A DNA stretch of 64,000 nucleotides from Ralstonia sp. SET104 (GTDB lineage Bacteria; Pseudomonadota; Gammaproteobacteria; Burkholderiales; Burkholderiaceae). Every line of letters begins with the position of its first letter. The stretch's first letter is position 1. A program made the position numbers and the translations under genes. The notes beneath the pieces were generated by a model. It made no database searches, was not told where the DNA came from, and saw only the letters and a program-made list of their open reading frames with translations. The stretch covers positions 62,001 through 126,000 of the forward strand of contig NZ_BHVX01000010.1 of NCBI RefSeq assembly GCF_003851545.1. The letters are read 5' to 3'. This document shows positions 63,325 through 64,000 of the stretch, one piece after another.

Positions 63325-64000
63325 TTGAACACACAACACCAGACGCCAGCTCCCATTTCGTCGCTCACCACAGAGACCGAGCTCGTGTCACGCGCCGCCC
63401 AAGGAGACGAAGCTGCTTTCGAGGCAATCATGCGCCGCCACAACCGGCTGTTGTTTCGTACGGCGCGCAGCATTCTGAAAAGCGACCTGGACGCCGAGGA
63501 GGCGCTTCAGGAGGCCTACCTGCGTGCCTGGCGCGCATTGGAGGGTTTCCGTTCGGACGCCAAGCTCTCAACCTGGCTGGTGCGGATCGTCGCCAACGAG
63601 GCGCTTGGCCGCCTGAGACGAAAGGTTGCGCAAGTCATTCCACTGGATGCCGCCATGAACTCCATCGAGCCAGAAATCCAGTCATCGCTGACCGATGACC
63701 CTGACTATCGACCTGAAAACCTCGTCATGCGTGCCCAGATGCGCAAGCTGCTTGAGGCGCGTATCGACATGTTGCCTGAGACTTTCCGCGCCGTGTTCAT
63801 GTTGCGCGCGGTCGAAGAAATGAGTGTGGAAGAGGTTTCACAGGCGTTGGACATTCCTGAGGCCACGGTGCGAACCCGATTCTTCCGCGCCCGCAGCATG
63901 CTGCGTGAGGGCTTGGCCAGCCAAGTCGATGTCGCGCTGAACGACGCCTTCGCCTTCGCTGGCGCACGCTGCGATCGGATCGTCGCAGGTGTGCTAGCAA
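63325..64000 (+). CDS. ECF-type RNA polymerase sigma factor (cut by window end)
   Basis: At least 225 residues, open to the right edge. Region 2 is clear (GDEAAFEAIMRRHNRLLFRTA, DAEEALQEAYLRAWRALEGFR, STWLVRIVANEALGRLRR) and region 4 follows (LPETFRAVFMLRAVEEMSVEEVSQALDIPEATVRTRFFRARSMLRE). Start TTG 63325 is supported by CAGGAGACA eight bases upstream; the reading opens MNTQHQTPAPISSL. It lies 87 bases after the flavoprotein gene. ECF factors usually have an anti-sigma gene directly downstream, which would be outside the window. Confidence 0.92.
   Translation, partial: MNTQHQTPAPISSLTTETELVSRAAQGDEAAFEAIMRRHNRLLFRTARSILKSDLDAEEALQEAYLRAWRALEGFRSDAKLSTWLVRIVANEALGRLRRKVAQVIPLDAAMNSIEPEIQSSLTDDPDYRPENLVMRAQMRKLLEARIDMLPETFRAVFMLRAVEEMSVEEVSQALDIPEATVRTRFFRARSMLREGLASQVDVALNDAFAFAGARCDRIVAGVLA

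Larger units (their letters stand above)
55533..64000. mobile_element. probable acquired segment (left end only)
   Basis: From the terminal repeat to the window end the genes change type: plasmid-style kfrA and a fertility-inhibition-like protein, a degenerate IS6 element, and a redox/pterin group with its own ECF sigma factor. The exporter gene's missing 5' end should lie beyond the right end. No transposase, integrase or resolvase for the whole element is in view, so extent and class are uncertain. Confidence 0.45.

Overview
The window comes from the chromosome of a GC-rich beta-proteobacterium. Class I PhaC and a phasin, AcnB, a 2-aminoethylphosphonate (AEP) locus with HpnW-type oxidase, and the general gene style all point to Burkholderiaceae, most likely Ralstonia or a close relative such as Cupriavidus. 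No rRNA, tRNA or CRISPR array was seen.

Region 1 (about 1-11.3 kb) is a stress and low-oxygen island. It holds a PfkB-type sugar kinase, a BCAM0308-like zinc-ribbon protein, an erythromycin-esterase-family protein, an accessory FtsH, a small protein with a tandem-repeat tail, an LRAT-fold protein, Hsp20, a beta-CASP metallo-beta-lactamase nuclease, a PRPP-synthetase-like protein, a DUF1488 protein and an archaeal-type (AMP/thymidine) phosphorylase. FNR/ANR-like boxes precede several units; the box upstream of ftsH matches the consensus perfectly.

Region 2 (11.5-22.4 kb) is a metal-efflux and redox block: a CusCBA-like RND system, cytochrome b561, a P-type ATPase fused to a hemerythrin-like tail, a membrane protein, two UspA proteins and a 40-residue Cys-rich peptide.

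Region 3 (22.5-34 kb) is one tightly packed operon: PHB synthase, a four-gene ABC exporter (outer-membrane factor, HlyD adaptor, RbbA-like double ATPase/permease, YhhJ-like permease), phasin, a MaoC-phosphate acetyltransferase fusion and acetate kinase. Its promoter has an FNR-like box placed for class II activation. With region 1 it reads as an oxygen-limitation programme combining carbon storage, acetate/ATP generation, protein quality control and nucleotide salvage.

Region 4 (34-40 kb) has aconitase B with a well-formed promoter and operator-like palindrome, an ISL3-family element inserted in the T-tract of the acnB terminator, and an M30-type secreted metallopeptidase.

Region 5 (40-49 kb) is a phosphonate locus (ABC ATPase, fused double permease, PhnX, binding protein, FAD oxidase, HAD phosphatase) flanked by two paralogous LysR regulators; it lacks a PhnW transaminase. 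Region 6 (49-55.5 kb) has an orphan ATP-synthase epsilon subunit, a TonB receptor-YfiR-GGDEF/EAL signalling operon and a 5'-truncated EamA exporter.

Region 7 (55.5-64 kb) looks acquired. It begins at a Tn3-like terminal repeat that interrupts the exporter gene and holds a plasmid-type KfrA, a possible fertility-inhibition protein, a cytochrome c, a frameshifted IS6 transposase, a secreted helical protein, two membrane proteins, a second-type folE, a ferredoxin-reductase-like flavoprotein and an ECF sigma factor cut by the window end.
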